Source: Fibrella aquatilis (lineage in GTDB: Bacteria > Bacteroidota > Bacteroidia > Cytophagales > Spirosomataceae). Taken from it: DNA of 64,000 nt. A program made the position numbers and the translations under genes. This document shows, in pieces, positions 1 through 8,262 of the stretch; within the stretch, counting starts at the first letter, position 1, and each line of letters opens with the position of its first letter. Location of the stretch: positions 186,001-250,000 of the forward strand of contig NZ_JAFMYU010000007.1 in NCBI RefSeq assembly GCF_017353255.1. Direction: 5' to 3'. A model generated the notes under the pieces. It was not told where the DNA came from and ran no database searches. It saw only the letters and a list, made by a program, of their open reading frames with translations.

Positions 1-582
1 TTTTACCAACTCGTGGTGGGTCCATCTCCAGCGGTAGTAGTCGACGGGGGTGGCGGGGTCCTTGGTGTCGATATACACGTTGAAGCCTTTATCGAACACA
101 AGGGTGCCGGGAATAAGCTTTTGGGTGTACTCGTCATATACCCTGTCGATGGGAGATACCGGTTTGATGGTTTCGAATCCTGATACATAGCGTCGGCCAT
201 CGGTCAGCACGATGTTGAGTTGGTAGGTGTTGCCCCGAGTGCCCTGAAAGTCAGCAGACGTACGGTATACGCCTGTTCTATAACCAACTTCCAAAAAATC
301 CTGCCGCTTGCCGGCGCTATCGGTCACGTAGACAGTGGCTCCGCTTACCCGGTAGTTGGTCGAGGCATTGGTAAAGTTGGCGGTGTATGAAAGCATGACC
401 TGATGCGGTCCTGGCAGGTCGGTAATGTAACCGTCGACAATGAGTAGCTTGTCGGGCAACGATTTAGTATCGGGTTGGTAGGGTGTGACACAGGCAAAAA
501 CGGCACCGATGAGTAACAGGAAAAGCGCTGTTCGCTGTGTAGGCACCCAAGATGAGCTTACGAAGATAAACCAGTGCTTCAT
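1..582 (-). CDS. DUF4249 family lipoprotein, 3' end beyond window
   Basis: The reading frame is open from the ATG at 580-582 to the window edge (194 codons, no stop seen). It starts with a lipoprotein signal peptide whose lipobox is VFAC, followed by CVTPYQPDTKSLPDK. The protein is clearly paralogous to the next gene (676-1797): both contain LIVDGYIT, TDS.GKRQDFLEV, VYDEYT, FDKGFN and DPATP.DYYRWRWT in the same order. DUF4249 proteins are outer-membrane-associated lipoproteins usually encoded beside a TonB-dependent receptor; their function is not established. Here it would be the third gene of a TonB receptor-DUF4249-DUF4249 unit on the minus strand. Only the C-terminal half is missing, because of the window boundary. 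Confidence 0.88.
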   Translation of the reverse strand, partial: MKHWFIFVSSSWVPTQRTALFLLLIGAVFACVTPYQPDTKSLPDKLLIVDGYITDLPGPHQVMLSYTANFTNASTNYRVSGATVYVTDSAGKRQDFLEVGYRTGVYRTSADFQGTRGNTYQLNIVLTDGRRYVSGFETIKPVSPIDRVYDEYTQKLIPGTLVFDKGFNVYIDTKDPATPVDYYRWRWTHHELVK

Positions 583-675
583 AAACGTGTGGTTTACGGG
601 CAGTGCAACCAGGATTGACTACCTATGTCTGTCAATACGCTAATGTAACCAATGTGGGCAACACTAGCTAACTGG

Positions 676-1797
676 TCAGAACGTCCACCAGCGGGGTTTA
701 ATGCGGGTTCGGAAGTCGCTCTCTACGCAGGCGGCGCAGGGTGGAGGTGGGGTAGCGGGGTCGGGTAAAGGTTGCACCCTAATATTGGGTGCGCCCTGCC
801 CACGGGTACGGTCTACCACATAGGGCAGCTTCTGTGCCCCGGCGGCGCTGAAAAAGCCAAAAACTGGTTCGTCGGGATTGGTCAGCGACTTCATGTTGCC
901 CCGCACCGAAGCCGGGGCTGCGTCGAAAATGCCGCCGTTGTTGCTGGTGAGGTTACCAATGGTTTTGTAGTAAACGTAGGCCGCGCGGGAAATAGCAAGC
1001 TGCTCTATTTCAACGTAATAGCGGTCGAAACTTTCAAACGGTGCCCGCAGAATAAACTGTCGGCTAATGGCGTTGCCGTTGATGGCCTCGTCGGAGGTGG
1101 CGTTGAGGCAGGCAGGTCCCGCGCAGGTACGCACATCCCAGCATTGCTGGCAACAATAGTAGCCGTATTCAGTGGTATTGTTGCGGATAGTAACCGACCG
1201 GGTGTTGCAAAAAATGACCGGGTCGAAGTTGGTCCAGCGCCAGCGGTAATAGTCGCCGGGGGTGGCGGGGTCTTTCGTGTCGAGGTAGATGTTGAAGCCC
1301 TTGTCGAAGGTTTTCGTACCGATAACTGGCTTCTCCGTATACTCGTCGTAGACCTTCAGCACGGGTGGCGCTGCCGTTATTGTCTCTGGTGTCGACTCGT
1401 ATTTACGGCCGTCGGCCAGTGTAATGTTGAGCTTGTACTTCTGCCCCGTCACCCCCGAAAAACTGGCGGGTGTGCGATACAGGCCGGGGCTTACTTCCAG
1501 AAAATCCTGCCGCTTGCCGGTGCTGTCGGTGAGGTATACCGTAGCTTTATCGGCCCGAAAATTAACCGATGCGTTGGTGTAATCGGCTGTATACGTGAGA
1601 CTTACCTGATGTGGTCCTAGTTGATTGGTAATATAGCCGTCGACGATCAGGATCTTGTTGGGTAACGATTTAGTCTCGGGTTGGTAGGGTGTTACGCAGG
1701 CCATAACGCCCACATAAAGTAGCGGCGGCACCAGAAACCGGCGCAGGCTGAGTCGGCGGGCAAGCAAGTCGGGCAAAGTCTTATAGAAACGGGGCAT
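676..1797 (-). CDS. DUF4249 family lipoprotein
   Basis: The 373-residue protein has a basic N-terminus, a hydrophobic stretch and a lipobox VMAC around residue 34, so it is probably an outer-membrane lipoprotein. The N-terminal half carries the beta-sandwich-like DUF4249 region shared with the paralogue at 1-582. The C-terminal half has an unusual cysteine cluster (YCCQQCWDVRTCAG and later PPPPCAACVES) that could form disulfides or bind metal. It lies 36 bp downstream of the TonB-dependent receptor stop and is very probably co-transcribed with it. Family context suggests an accessory to receptor-mediated uptake or surface binding; the ligand cannot be read from the sequence. Confidence 0.88.
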   Translation of the reverse strand: MPRFYKTLPDLLARRLSLRRFLVPPLLYVGVMACVTPYQPETKSLPNKILIVDGYITNQLGPHQVSLTYTADYTNASVNFRADKATVYLTDSTGKRQDFLEVSPGLYRTPASFSGVTGQKYKLNITLADGRKYESTPETITAAPPVLKVYDEYTEKPVIGTKTFDKGFNIYLDTKDPATPGDYYRWRWTNFDPVIFCNTRSVTIRNNTTEYGYYCCQQCWDVRTCAGPACLNATSDEAINGNAISRQFILRAPFESFDRYYVEIEQLAISRAAYVYYKTIGNLTSNNGGIFDAAPASVRGNMKSLTNPDEPVFGFFSAAGAQKLPYVVDRTRGQGAPNIRVQPLPDPATPPPPCAACVESDFRTRIKPRWWTF

Positions 1798-1833
1798 GAG
1801 TATCGGTTGTAATTACGTAGCTGATCGGGCAGT

Positions 1834-4230
1834 TTAGAACCGCACGTTGTAGGTCAATGACGGAAAAGCCGTGCCGAAGATGGAGAGCTTGAAGGCGTCC
1901 TCAAACTGGCGCGGGTCGTAGCGGTAGAAGACCGAATAGGCGTTTTTGTGCGCGTACACGTTGTAAATCGCGAAGTTCCAGCTTTGTTGCACCTTCCGCT
2001 TTTTGGCGGGGTCCTGTTCAAACAGCATTGAAAAATCGAGGCGGTGGTAGTCGGGAATGCGCTCCTGGTTGCGGTTTACGTAAATAGGCACCACCACGTT
2101 GTTGATGCGGGCGCGGCCGTAGGGCTGTGTCACGGGTCGACCGGTGCTGTAGGTGAAGTTGAACGACATGCTAAACCGCAGGCTGGGGCGGTAGGTGGCC
2201 GTGGCGTTGAGCGTATGCGGCTTGTCGAAGTTGGCGGGGTAGGCTAGTCCGTTGTTTACCTGCTCGTCGGAGAAACGACCGTTCATGGTCAGCAATGTGC
2301 GCGAAAAGGTGTAGCTCACCCAGCCCGTCCAGGCACCCTTGTTTTTCCGCACCAGCATTTCCAGCCCGTAGGCCTGCCCCGTGCCCTGCAACAAATCGGT
2401 TTCGGGGGCGGGGTTGCGTTGCAAATTGGCCCCGTCGCGGTAGTCGATAGCGTTGGTCAGCGTCTTATAATACACTTCGGCCGAGGCCTCATATTCGTTT
2501 TGCTTGCCGTTGGCAAAGTACCCCACCGACAGCTGATCAGCGATCTGAGGTTTAATGTTGGGGTTGCTCAGCAGCCAGCGCGATGTGGGCAGCGCCGCCG
2601 TGGTGTTGGACACCAAATGGATGTATTGCCGCATCCGGTTATAGCCAACCTTGATCGACTTGCCTTCGCCGATGGTCATGCGCAGGGCCAGCCGGGGTTC
2701 CAGACCGCCGTAGGTATGGTATATCGTGCCGGCGGCGTAGGGCGTGAGGCTGGTGGCCGTGCCCGGCAGGCGGGGCAGTTCGGGGCTGTAGTTGCGCAGG
2801 GTGGTGGGGCCGTCGTTGAGGAATAGCGAATACCGCAACCCGGCCAGCAGCGACGTGGCCTCCGACAGCTTCCATTCGTCCTGCACGTAGGCGGCCAGTT
2901 CGTAGGCGCGTTCGGTAGGCAGCGCAAACGGCAGCGCGTTGGAAAAACGACCCGGCGTGAGGGCGTTGGGCTGTACGTAATAATCGATGGCGCTGAGGCC
3001 CACCTGCGCCGCGTGCCGCTCGTTAAGGGCAATGGTCAGGTCGCTTTTGATCTGTTTGTGGCGCACTTCGGCCACCAGGCTAAACTGATTGGCCGAATCC
3101 GGTGCCGACGTTTCGCTGCGGTACTGACTCCAAACGGCCGTAGTGTTGAGGTTCAGCTGGGGGTTGATGAAGTAGTTCCAGCGCACGGTACCCGCCAGGC
3201 TCTGGTAATCGAATTGGGTAGACGATGAGTTGATTTCGACGCTTGAGAGCGAGTCTGACGCCAGCCGAAACACGTCACGGCCAAAATAACCTGTGCCCGT
3301 AATGGTATGCTTTTCAGATGCTTGCCACTTTAGTTTGGTGGTCAGGTCGTAGAAATTGGCGCGGGTGCCACTGATGCTGGCGGGGCCAAGCTTGAACAGG
3401 AAATCGTTGTATGACACCCGCGTGGCAGCCAGCATGGTCAGCTTTTTCTTGATGATTGGCCCTTCCACGCCCGCCCGGTTCGACACGATGCCGATGCCAC
3501 CGTAGGCCGACCATTTTTCGGTCTCCGGCTCTTTGATCTTAATATCCAGCACCGACGATGCCCGCCCGCCAAAGGCCGGAGCAATGCCCCCCCGGTGCAG
3601 GGTCACGTCGCGCACCACGTCGGGGTTGAAGACCGAGAAAAAGCCCAGCAGGTGGCTTGTGTTGAACAGGGGGGCATCGTCGAGCAGCACCAGGTTCTGG
3701 TCTATGGAACCGCCCCGCACGTTGATGCCCGTGGCTCCTTCGCCCACGCTCGTTACGCCGGGTAGCAGCAGCAGGCTTCGCACCACGTCTACCTCGCCCA
3801 TAAAGGCCGGAATGCGCCGTATGTTCTTGATGCTCAGCTGCGTAACGCCCAACTCTACCTTGCGTACGTTCTTGTCGGGGGCTTCGGTCTGCACCACTAC
3901 TTCTTCCAGGTACTGGGTGTCTTCGACCAGTTCGACATTGATCAGCGTGAGTTTATTCACGTTGACGGTCATGGTCTGCGAGAGGTAGCCTACGTGCGAA
4001 ATACGAATGGGATAGCTGCCCTCTTCGAGGGGAATAACAAAGAAACCGTCTTTGCCGGTGGTGGTGCCTATTCGGCTACTCTGTATGAAAATGGTAGCAC
4101 CAACAATGGGTTCTTTGGTGGTGGCGTGACGGATGTAGCCGGTAAGCGATTGGACAATTTTTTTAGACTGAGCCTGTAGCTGACCGACAGCCAAACAGAG
4201 CAAAACGCAAACGTAAAGGTGTCGAATCAT
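1834..4230 (-). CDS. TonB-dependent receptor with carboxypeptidase-like N-terminal domain
   Basis: This 798-residue outer-membrane receptor has a signal peptide ending QLQAQ, then a carboxypeptidase-D regulatory-like domain (about 28-115: GYIRHATTKEPIVGA through ISHVGYLSQT). A plug domain follows (about 125-240, with GVTSVGEG, INVRGGS, LLDDAPLFN and GGRASSVLDI), then a 22-strand-type barrel ending in a C-terminal phenylalanine. It lacks the longer SusC/RagA signature and has no SusD partner; instead two DUF4249 lipoproteins follow, a recurrent arrangement in this phylum. It probably imports an unidentified substrate using TonB energy. It is the first gene of its operon, with a poor TAnnTTTG-like box upstream. 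Confidence 0.93.
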   Translation of the reverse strand: MIRHLYVCVLLCLAVGQLQAQSKKIVQSLTGYIRHATTKEPIVGATIFIQSSRIGTTTGKDGFFVIPLEEGSYPIRISHVGYLSQTMTVNVNKLTLINVELVEDTQYLEEVVVQTEAPDKNVRKVELGVTQLSIKNIRRIPAFMGEVDVVRSLLLLPGVTSVGEGATGINVRGGSIDQNLVLLDDAPLFNTSHLLGFFSVFNPDVVRDVTLHRGGIAPAFGGRASSVLDIKIKEPETEKWSAYGGIGIVSNRAGVEGPIIKKKLTMLAATRVSYNDFLFKLGPASISGTRANFYDLTTKLKWQASEKHTITGTGYFGRDVFRLASDSLSSVEINSSSTQFDYQSLAGTVRWNYFINPQLNLNTTAVWSQYRSETSAPDSANQFSLVAEVRHKQIKSDLTIALNERHAAQVGLSAIDYYVQPNALTPGRFSNALPFALPTERAYELAAYVQDEWKLSEATSLLAGLRYSLFLNDGPTTLRNYSPELPRLPGTATSLTPYAAGTIYHTYGGLEPRLALRMTIGEGKSIKVGYNRMRQYIHLVSNTTAALPTSRWLLSNPNIKPQIADQLSVGYFANGKQNEYEASAEVYYKTLTNAIDYRDGANLQRNPAPETDLLQGTGQAYGLEMLVRKNKGAWTGWVSYTFSRTLLTMNGRFSDEQVNNGLAYPANFDKPHTLNATATYRPSLRFSMSFNFTYSTGRPVTQPYGRARINNVVVPIYVNRNQERIPDYHRLDFSMLFEQDPAKKRKVQQSWNFAIYNVYAHKNAYSVFYRYDPRQFEDAFKLSIFGTAFPSLTYNVRF

Positions 4231-4284
4231 GAAAAATGGCTTAGGCGGTTGTATGACAAAGCAAGGTAGACCGCTTTTTTCACT

Positions 4285-4932
4285 TTATAACGCGTCCCGC
4301 ACCAGCCATTTGGCCAGGCGATAAACGCCGTAGGCGAAGAAGGGCGCGGCAATAACGTCGGCGGTGTAGTGGATGCGGAGGAGCAGTACACCCACGCCCA
4401 CGATTGCCGTGCCGAAGAACACCAGCCAACGGTCGCGGGGGAGGGTGAGGCAGAACGCCATCAGGCAGATACTGGCCGTGTGGCCCGAAAAGAATAAGTC
4501 TTTGGTAATGAAGGTGGTACCGTAGAAGTAGTTACTCAGCGGATCGCGGAGTTCAATCAGGCCGTTGGGCGGGTCGAGGGGTGTAAGGCCGATGCTGATG
4601 ATGCGGGTGATAAACAGCAGCGCATAGCCCCAGATGAAGTGCAGGTACATGGCCGGGCTGCGCTGAACGCGGTAAATGAGCAGCAGGGCCGCGCTCCAGA
4701 GGCTGATGAAAACGGCCAGCGATGCATCGTAGACGGGTAGTGCATACAGCACAACGTCGTTGAGTTGGATGCCATCACGGGCTTCAATACGAGCCAGATA
4801 GGTAGGCCAGACCGCCAGCAACGCCAGCACTAATAACAGGCCTCCAATGGCCATTCGGCGAAAACGGGGGCGTTTCCAGGCCGCCCGCCAGCTTACCGAC
4901 TCGGTGTCGGCAATCAACGTATCATCTACCAT
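4285..4932 (-). CDS. PAP2-like (sphingomyelin synthase-type) membrane phosphatase/transferase
   Basis: The 215-residue protein has about six hydrophobic segments. The catalytic motifs typical of the PAP2 C-terminal family are visible: FFSGHTAS around residue 150 (SGHT motif) and RIHYTADVIAA around residue 187 (H...D motif). The usual KxxxxxxRP motif 1 is not obvious, as in the sphingomyelin-synthase-like branch. It probably transfers or removes a phospho-headgroup on a membrane lipid. It is monocistronic: the receptor upstream in coordinates lies beyond its stop and a hairpin lies upstream of its promoter. A TATCTTTG box at 4953-4960 sits about 20 bp before the ATG. Confidence 0.8.
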   Translation of the reverse strand: MVDDTLIADTESVSWRAAWKRPRFRRMAIGGLLLVLALLAVWPTYLARIEARDGIQLNDVVLYALPVYDASLAVFISLWSAALLLIYRVQRSPAMYLHFIWGYALLFITRIISIGLTPLDPPNGLIELRDPLSNYFYGTTFITKDLFFSGHTASICLMAFCLTLPRDRWLVFFGTAIVGVGVLLLRIHYTADVIAAPFFAYGVYRLAKWLVRDAL

Positions 4933-4952
4933 ATTGGTACTAAAAAAAGTCG

Positions 4953-4960
4953 CAAAGATA
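4953..4960 (-). promoter_or_regulatory. Bacteroidota -7 box (TATCTTTG)
   Basis: On the minus strand the sequence reads TATCTTTG, a full match to the Bacteroidota TAnnTTTG -7 element, 20 bp before the ATG of the PAP2-like gene. I see no convincing TTG at the -33 position. Confidence 0.5.
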
Positions 4961-4973
4961 TAGGGCCAACCAG

Positions 4974-5021
4974 CAGAAACGCCAATCTCGTGCTAGTATA
5001 AGCACGAGATTGGCGTTTCTG
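4974..5021. repeat. Perfect 21-bp hairpin, terminator-like
   Basis: A perfect 21-bp inverted repeat with a 6-nt loop (AGTATA) lies between the stop of the surface protein gene (5056) and the promoter of the PAP2 gene. No T-run follows on either strand. It probably ends or protects the transcript of the minus-strand gene 5056-6066. Confidence 0.7.
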
Positions 5022-5055
5022 TTCAATACCCACAATGGGCCTATGACTGAGCGAA

Positions 5056-6066
5056 CTACCGGCGTTTTTTGGCAACAAGCTGCTTTTGAAGCGCGTTGAT
5101 TTGCTTCTGCTGAGCAATCAGGTGCAGGGTTAGTTCTTCGTTTTTCTGCACCAGCGTGGTCAGCAGTTTAGTCAGTTCTACACCCGTTGAGGCCATGTCG
5201 GCGGCGGCGGGAATGCCGGGCAGGTGGCCGTGTTGCTGAATGTACTGCTCTACCTGCGCCAGGGGTTGCAGGTTATAATTCTTCTCAAACACATAGTCGG
5301 CCCAGGCCTTCGCCGAAGCAGTACGCACCACCAACTGGTTGCTGGTCAGCTTATTAGCCAGTACCACGTCACCTTTATCCGACACCGTAAGGAACTTCTC
5401 AGCTACCTGCGTTTGGGCGGCTGAGTTGGCCGTGAGGTGGGTGAAGCGCAGACCGCTTTGGTTTTCATAGCGGGCGGTCAGTTCGAGCAGACTTTGAGGG
5501 GCCGAGTTGCCGATGCCCACGTTGGCACCATTGCCCAGGATCAGGGCATTGCTGGTCATGACGCGGGCGTTGGCCCCAATGGCGGTGGCGTTGCTCAGGC
5601 CTTTGCCGCTGCTGTTGGCGTTGAAACCGATGTACGTATTCTGATCACCGTCGCCCTCAATGGCCCCGGCACCTACGCCAATGGCGCTGTTGCCGCGCCC
5701 GTTGCGCAGGTTTTGCCCGGCGTTGAAGCCCATGAACACGTTGTCGCTGCCGTCGACGTTATTCTTGCCCGACTCGAAACCCACGAACGTGTTGTTCGAT
5801 CCGGTGGTGTTGGGAAAACCCGCTTTGAGGCCCAAAAACGTGTTGCGGGCACCCGACGTAGTGCCCTGCCCCGACTGCGTACCCAAAAAAGTATTGGCCG
5901 ATGAACCATTGGCCAGGGATGTACTCTGCCCTACATACAGTGCGTTGGTGCCATTGTCTGAGCTGATAGCTACCGGCGTATTGTCGGGTACCACAATCTG
6001 ACTTTGTGCTATTGCCAGCGAGACGGGTAAGACCGTGAGGGCGAGAAGGGTAGCGGTGAATTTCAT
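5056..6066 (-). CDS. Surface/tail-fibre-like protein with YadA-type head repeats
   Basis: I place the start at the ATG at 6064-6066, giving 336 residues and a clear signal peptide (KFTATLLALTVLPVSLAIAQ). An upstream in-frame ATG at 6099 would add 11 residues before the signal peptide. The middle (about 35-180) consists of degenerate 14-16-residue repeats such as NTFLGxxAG and NTFVGFESG, like left-handed beta-roll head domains of trimeric adhesins. The C-terminal part has the conserved Bacteroidota tail-fibre segment (KAWADYVFEKNYNL, then HGHLPGIPAA) and a coiled coil ending in KKRR. It is probably a trimeric secreted or surface fibre; no membrane anchor barrel is present. It is expressed alone. 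Confidence 0.75.
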   Translation of the reverse strand: MKFTATLLALTVLPVSLAIAQSQIVVPDNTPVAISSDNGTNALYVGQSTSLANGSSANTFLGTQSGQGTTSGARNTFLGLKAGFPNTTGSNNTFVGFESGKNNVDGSDNVFMGFNAGQNLRNGRGNSAIGVGAGAIEGDGDQNTYIGFNANSSGKGLSNATAIGANARVMTSNALILGNGANVGIGNSAPQSLLELTARYENQSGLRFTHLTANSAAQTQVAEKFLTVSDKGDVVLANKLTSNQLVVRTASAKAWADYVFEKNYNLQPLAQVEQYIQQHGHLPGIPAAADMASTGVELTKLLTTLVQKNEELTLHLIAQQKQINALQKQLVAKKRR

Positions 6067-6275
6067 AAGTAGAAAAGTAGGATGGATGAACGATTGCAAT
6101 CTACGCGAAAATAGTAATAGTTGCCAAACTTTGGCTACATGCTATACTAAATAGGTTGTCAATACTCTTTGAGACCATAGCATCGGGATTTTGGTAAATA
6201 AAGGTTGTCCCTGAAACAAAATTACATGTAGCTACATTTAATTAAAATAATTAAACCAATCAATCAAGTAGGGAT

Positions 6276-6872
6276 ATGGCAAAGGTCGCGATCATTTACT
6301 ACAGTGCCACGGGCACTACCTACCAACTGGCAAAGGCCATTGAGGAAGGGGCTAAACAAGCTGGTGCTGAAGTAAAACTATTGAAAGTGAAAGAGTTAGC
6401 GCCAGAAGAGGCGATTGCCTCAAACGAAGGCTGGAGCAAGCATCGCCTCGAGACACAGCACATAATTGAAGCTACACTGGCCGACCTGGAATGGGCCGAC
6501 GCTATTATTTTCGGTACGCCCACGCGCTACGGACTGCCATCAGCACAACTCAAGCAGTTTATTGATACTACCGGCCCACTATGGGGGCAGGGCAAACTCA
6601 ACAATAAGATCGGGTCATCGTTTGTAACGGTGGCTACAAACCATGGCGGTCATGAATCTACACTGCTGGCGCTGAATAATATTTTCTACAGTTGGGGTTG
6701 CCTGATTGTGCCGCCCGCCTACGCCGATCCTATTCAGTTCCAGGCCGGCAATCCGTATGGTGCATCATTCACGAGCCAAAACGGCACCGTTTCACCCGAC
6801 GACACCGCCCTTGCTGCCGCGCGCTTTCAGGGAAAACGCGTCGCTGAGATAACCGCGAAGTTCGTACAGTGA
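6276..6872 (+). CDS. wrbA: NAD(P)H:quinone oxidoreductase WrbA
   Basis: The 198-residue protein is a flavodoxin-fold FMN enzyme of the WrbA/type IV quinone reductase family, reducing quinones by two electrons. It has the N-terminal FMN-phosphate loop YYSATGTTYQLA, the family motif GTPTRYGLPSAQLKQF, and GHESTLLALNN followed by YSWGCLIVPP. Length matches the family (about 200). The start ATG at 6276 is preceded by a weak AG-rich stretch. The gene stands alone; its stop codon lies inside the first copy of a repeat word that continues into the palindrome at 6894-6926. The role in oxidative stress is known for the family, not shown here. Confidence 0.95.
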   Translation: MAKVAIIYYSATGTTYQLAKAIEEGAKQAGAEVKLLKVKELAPEEAIASNEGWSKHRLETQHIIEATLADLEWADAIIFGTPTRYGLPSAQLKQFIDTTGPLWGQGKLNNKIGSSFVTVATNHGGHESTLLALNNIFYSWGCLIVPPAYADPIQFQAGNPYGASFTSQNGTVSPDDTALAAARFQGKRVAEITAKFVQ

Positions 6873-6926
6873 GCAACCAACAGTGAGCAGTGGCAGTGAG
6901 CAACCAACAGTGTTGGTTGCTCACTG
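6867..6926. repeat. Composite palindrome, 'GTGAGCAACCAACA' family
   Basis: Two direct copies of CAGTGAGCAACCAACA start at 6867 and 6894. The second is followed after one base by its exact reverse complement (6911-6926), giving a 16-bp perfect inverted repeat. The first copy contains the TGA stop of wrbA. It lies between convergent genes (wrbA and the nuclease). The same word recurs in the element at 47794-47894. Confidence 0.85.
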
Positions 6927-8009
6927 TTAAAAGAACCACTTATCCACCATATCGGCGGGGGACTGGCTTTCGAGGCGGCGCTCCAGATCGTCGGGGATTT
7001 TATTGAAAAAGTCGATGCCAGTGGCTTTCTCAATTTGGTCGACGGGCACGACAAAAGTTTGCAGTCGTTCGCGCGAGGGTTCGTTTTTGAGTAGAAAGCC
7101 AATCATGCGGATGTCGGGCGACTCGCCTTTGCGGCAGTAAAGAATTACCTTATAAAAGTATTCCGGCACGGCCACCTCGTTGGCGCGGCCAATGGTGGGC
7201 AACCCCTCGCGTAGCACGGGGCCGGTAACGACATACAGGCCTCCGTCGCGCAAGGCCCAGGCGCGCACCAGTTCTTCCAGTTGTTTCCAGATGCCCCGGT
7301 TAAACTGCGGGGCTTGCGGCGAGATGTTGCTCATATAAAACGACTGACTCATCAGCCGCTGCGAAAACTTGAAATCGCCTGCCGGGGCCTGATGCCCACG
7401 GTCATAACCGGAGCGGGTGTAGTCAGACGGCAAAGCCGTGCCGCCTTCTACGGCGGGGTCGGGCATGAAACTGCTGCCTTCGCGCTCGGCGTCGCCGGTG
7501 ATTTCGTAGGCTAGTAGGGGGTAAGCTACCCAGACGGGGTTTTTCAGGTCTTCATCATACCGCAGCGTATAGCCCTCATGTCGAACCAGTTGGTCATTGC
7601 TCAGCCCGGCAGGCAGGATGAAATCTACCTGCTTTTCAAAGTCAAACAGCTTTCCCGATGTGCGTTTTTGCCCCGATGAGCCATCACCAACCGTGTTTTC
7701 TGCCGTGGCTGACCCATCGGCCGATGCTTCATTGTCAGTCGGTTTGGTTGCCTTGTCGGTGCGATCTTCCGAGGCCTCATCGGTACGAGGTTCGGGGGCC
7801 TGGTAGGGGTTGCGTTCGTTGCGGTCGGCATGGCCACGCCGGATGCCCAGCAACTCGCGAACGTCATTCCAAAACGCCACTACCGGCTCGGTACGGCCTT
7901 TATAATGCAAAAACAGACCGACCAGAAAAAAGCCAAATAACAAAATGAGCACGTTACCCCGCAACCGAAACCCGTTGCGGAGGGTAATTTTTTTAGGATG
8001 ATGAGACAT
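6927..8009 (-). CDS. Membrane-anchored DNA/RNA non-specific endonuclease (NUC1 family)
   Basis: The 360-residue protein has a short basic N-terminus and one transmembrane helix (about 16-36), then a long acidic, Thr/Asp/Ser-rich linker (about 70-125). A NUC1 (betabeta-alpha-Me) nuclease domain fills 130-350. The catalytic motif is YDRGHQAPAGDFK, containing the DRGH histidine, and YMSNISPQ supplies the metal-binding asparagine region. The domain would face the periplasm and cleave nucleic acids with Mg2+. Its ATG sits four bases after a TAGCTTTG box, implying a leaderless transcript. It is monocistronic and convergent with wrbA. Confidence 0.9.
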   Translation of the reverse strand: MSHHPKKITLRNGFRLRGNVLILLFGFFLVGLFLHYKGRTEPVVAFWNDVRELLGIRRGHADRNERNPYQAPEPRTDEASEDRTDKATKPTDNEASADGSATAENTVGDGSSGQKRTSGKLFDFEKQVDFILPAGLSNDQLVRHEGYTLRYDEDLKNPVWVAYPLLAYEITGDAEREGSSFMPDPAVEGGTALPSDYTRSGYDRGHQAPAGDFKFSQRLMSQSFYMSNISPQAPQFNRGIWKQLEELVRAWALRDGGLYVVTGPVLREGLPTIGRANEVAVPEYFYKVILYCRKGESPDIRMIGFLLKNEPSRERLQTFVVPVDQIEKATGIDFFNKIPDDLERRLESQSPADMVDKWFF

Positions 8010-8013
8010 AGGG

Positions 8014-8021
8014 CAAAGCTA
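8014..8021 (-). promoter_or_regulatory. Leaderless start module TAGCTTTG-CCCT-ATG
   Basis: On the minus strand TAGCTTTG (full TAnnTTTG match) is followed by CCCT and the ATG of the nuclease gene. With the usual distance from a -7 box to the transcription start, the RNA would begin at or next to the A of ATG. Identical spacing occurs at 29997, 56482 and 63796. Confidence 0.6.
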
Positions 8022-8074
8022 CGATAAAAAGGCATGGAGCGGCGGGCCAGGAGCAGAGGGCGAAGCCCCGCTAC

Positions 8075-8226
8075 CCCGCTACCCTGGCCTGTGTCTCCAC
8101 AGGCCTACTCGTGCGTAAGCTTACGCGCCAAATGGCTGACGCAGGCGTAGGCCTGTGGAGACACAGGTCAGGGTAGCGGTGGCGAAAGAGTGACAAGGCA
8201 AGACGCTCTTTCACTCTTGCACCACC
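8075..8226. repeat. Double composite palindrome with TGCGTAAGCT loop
   Basis: Arms of 33 bp (8075-8107 and 8146-8178, one mismatch) contain the inner word CTGTGTCTCCACAG, shared with the element at 36533. The loop holds TGCGTAAGCT (8111-8120) and a second, mirrored TTACGC. A second inverted repeat (8176-8192 with 8210-8226, two mismatches) abuts it and contains the AAAGAGTGA word of the family at 24488. It lies in the divergent gap between the nuclease and the HI0933-type gene, so it is not only a terminator. Confidence 0.85.
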
Positions 8227-8262
8227 GCCGAACCCGCCAACCCCAGCCGATGTTGCCTTGGT

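Noticed and set aside
772-1620. 282-residue open frame on the plus strand
   Set aside because: It is antisense to the DUF4249 gene, has no family features, and is explained by GC-rich codon use in the real gene.
6233-6240. TACATTTA as promoter of wrbA
   Set aside because: The box is incomplete and the nearest TTG upstream is about 25 bp away, not 18-19.
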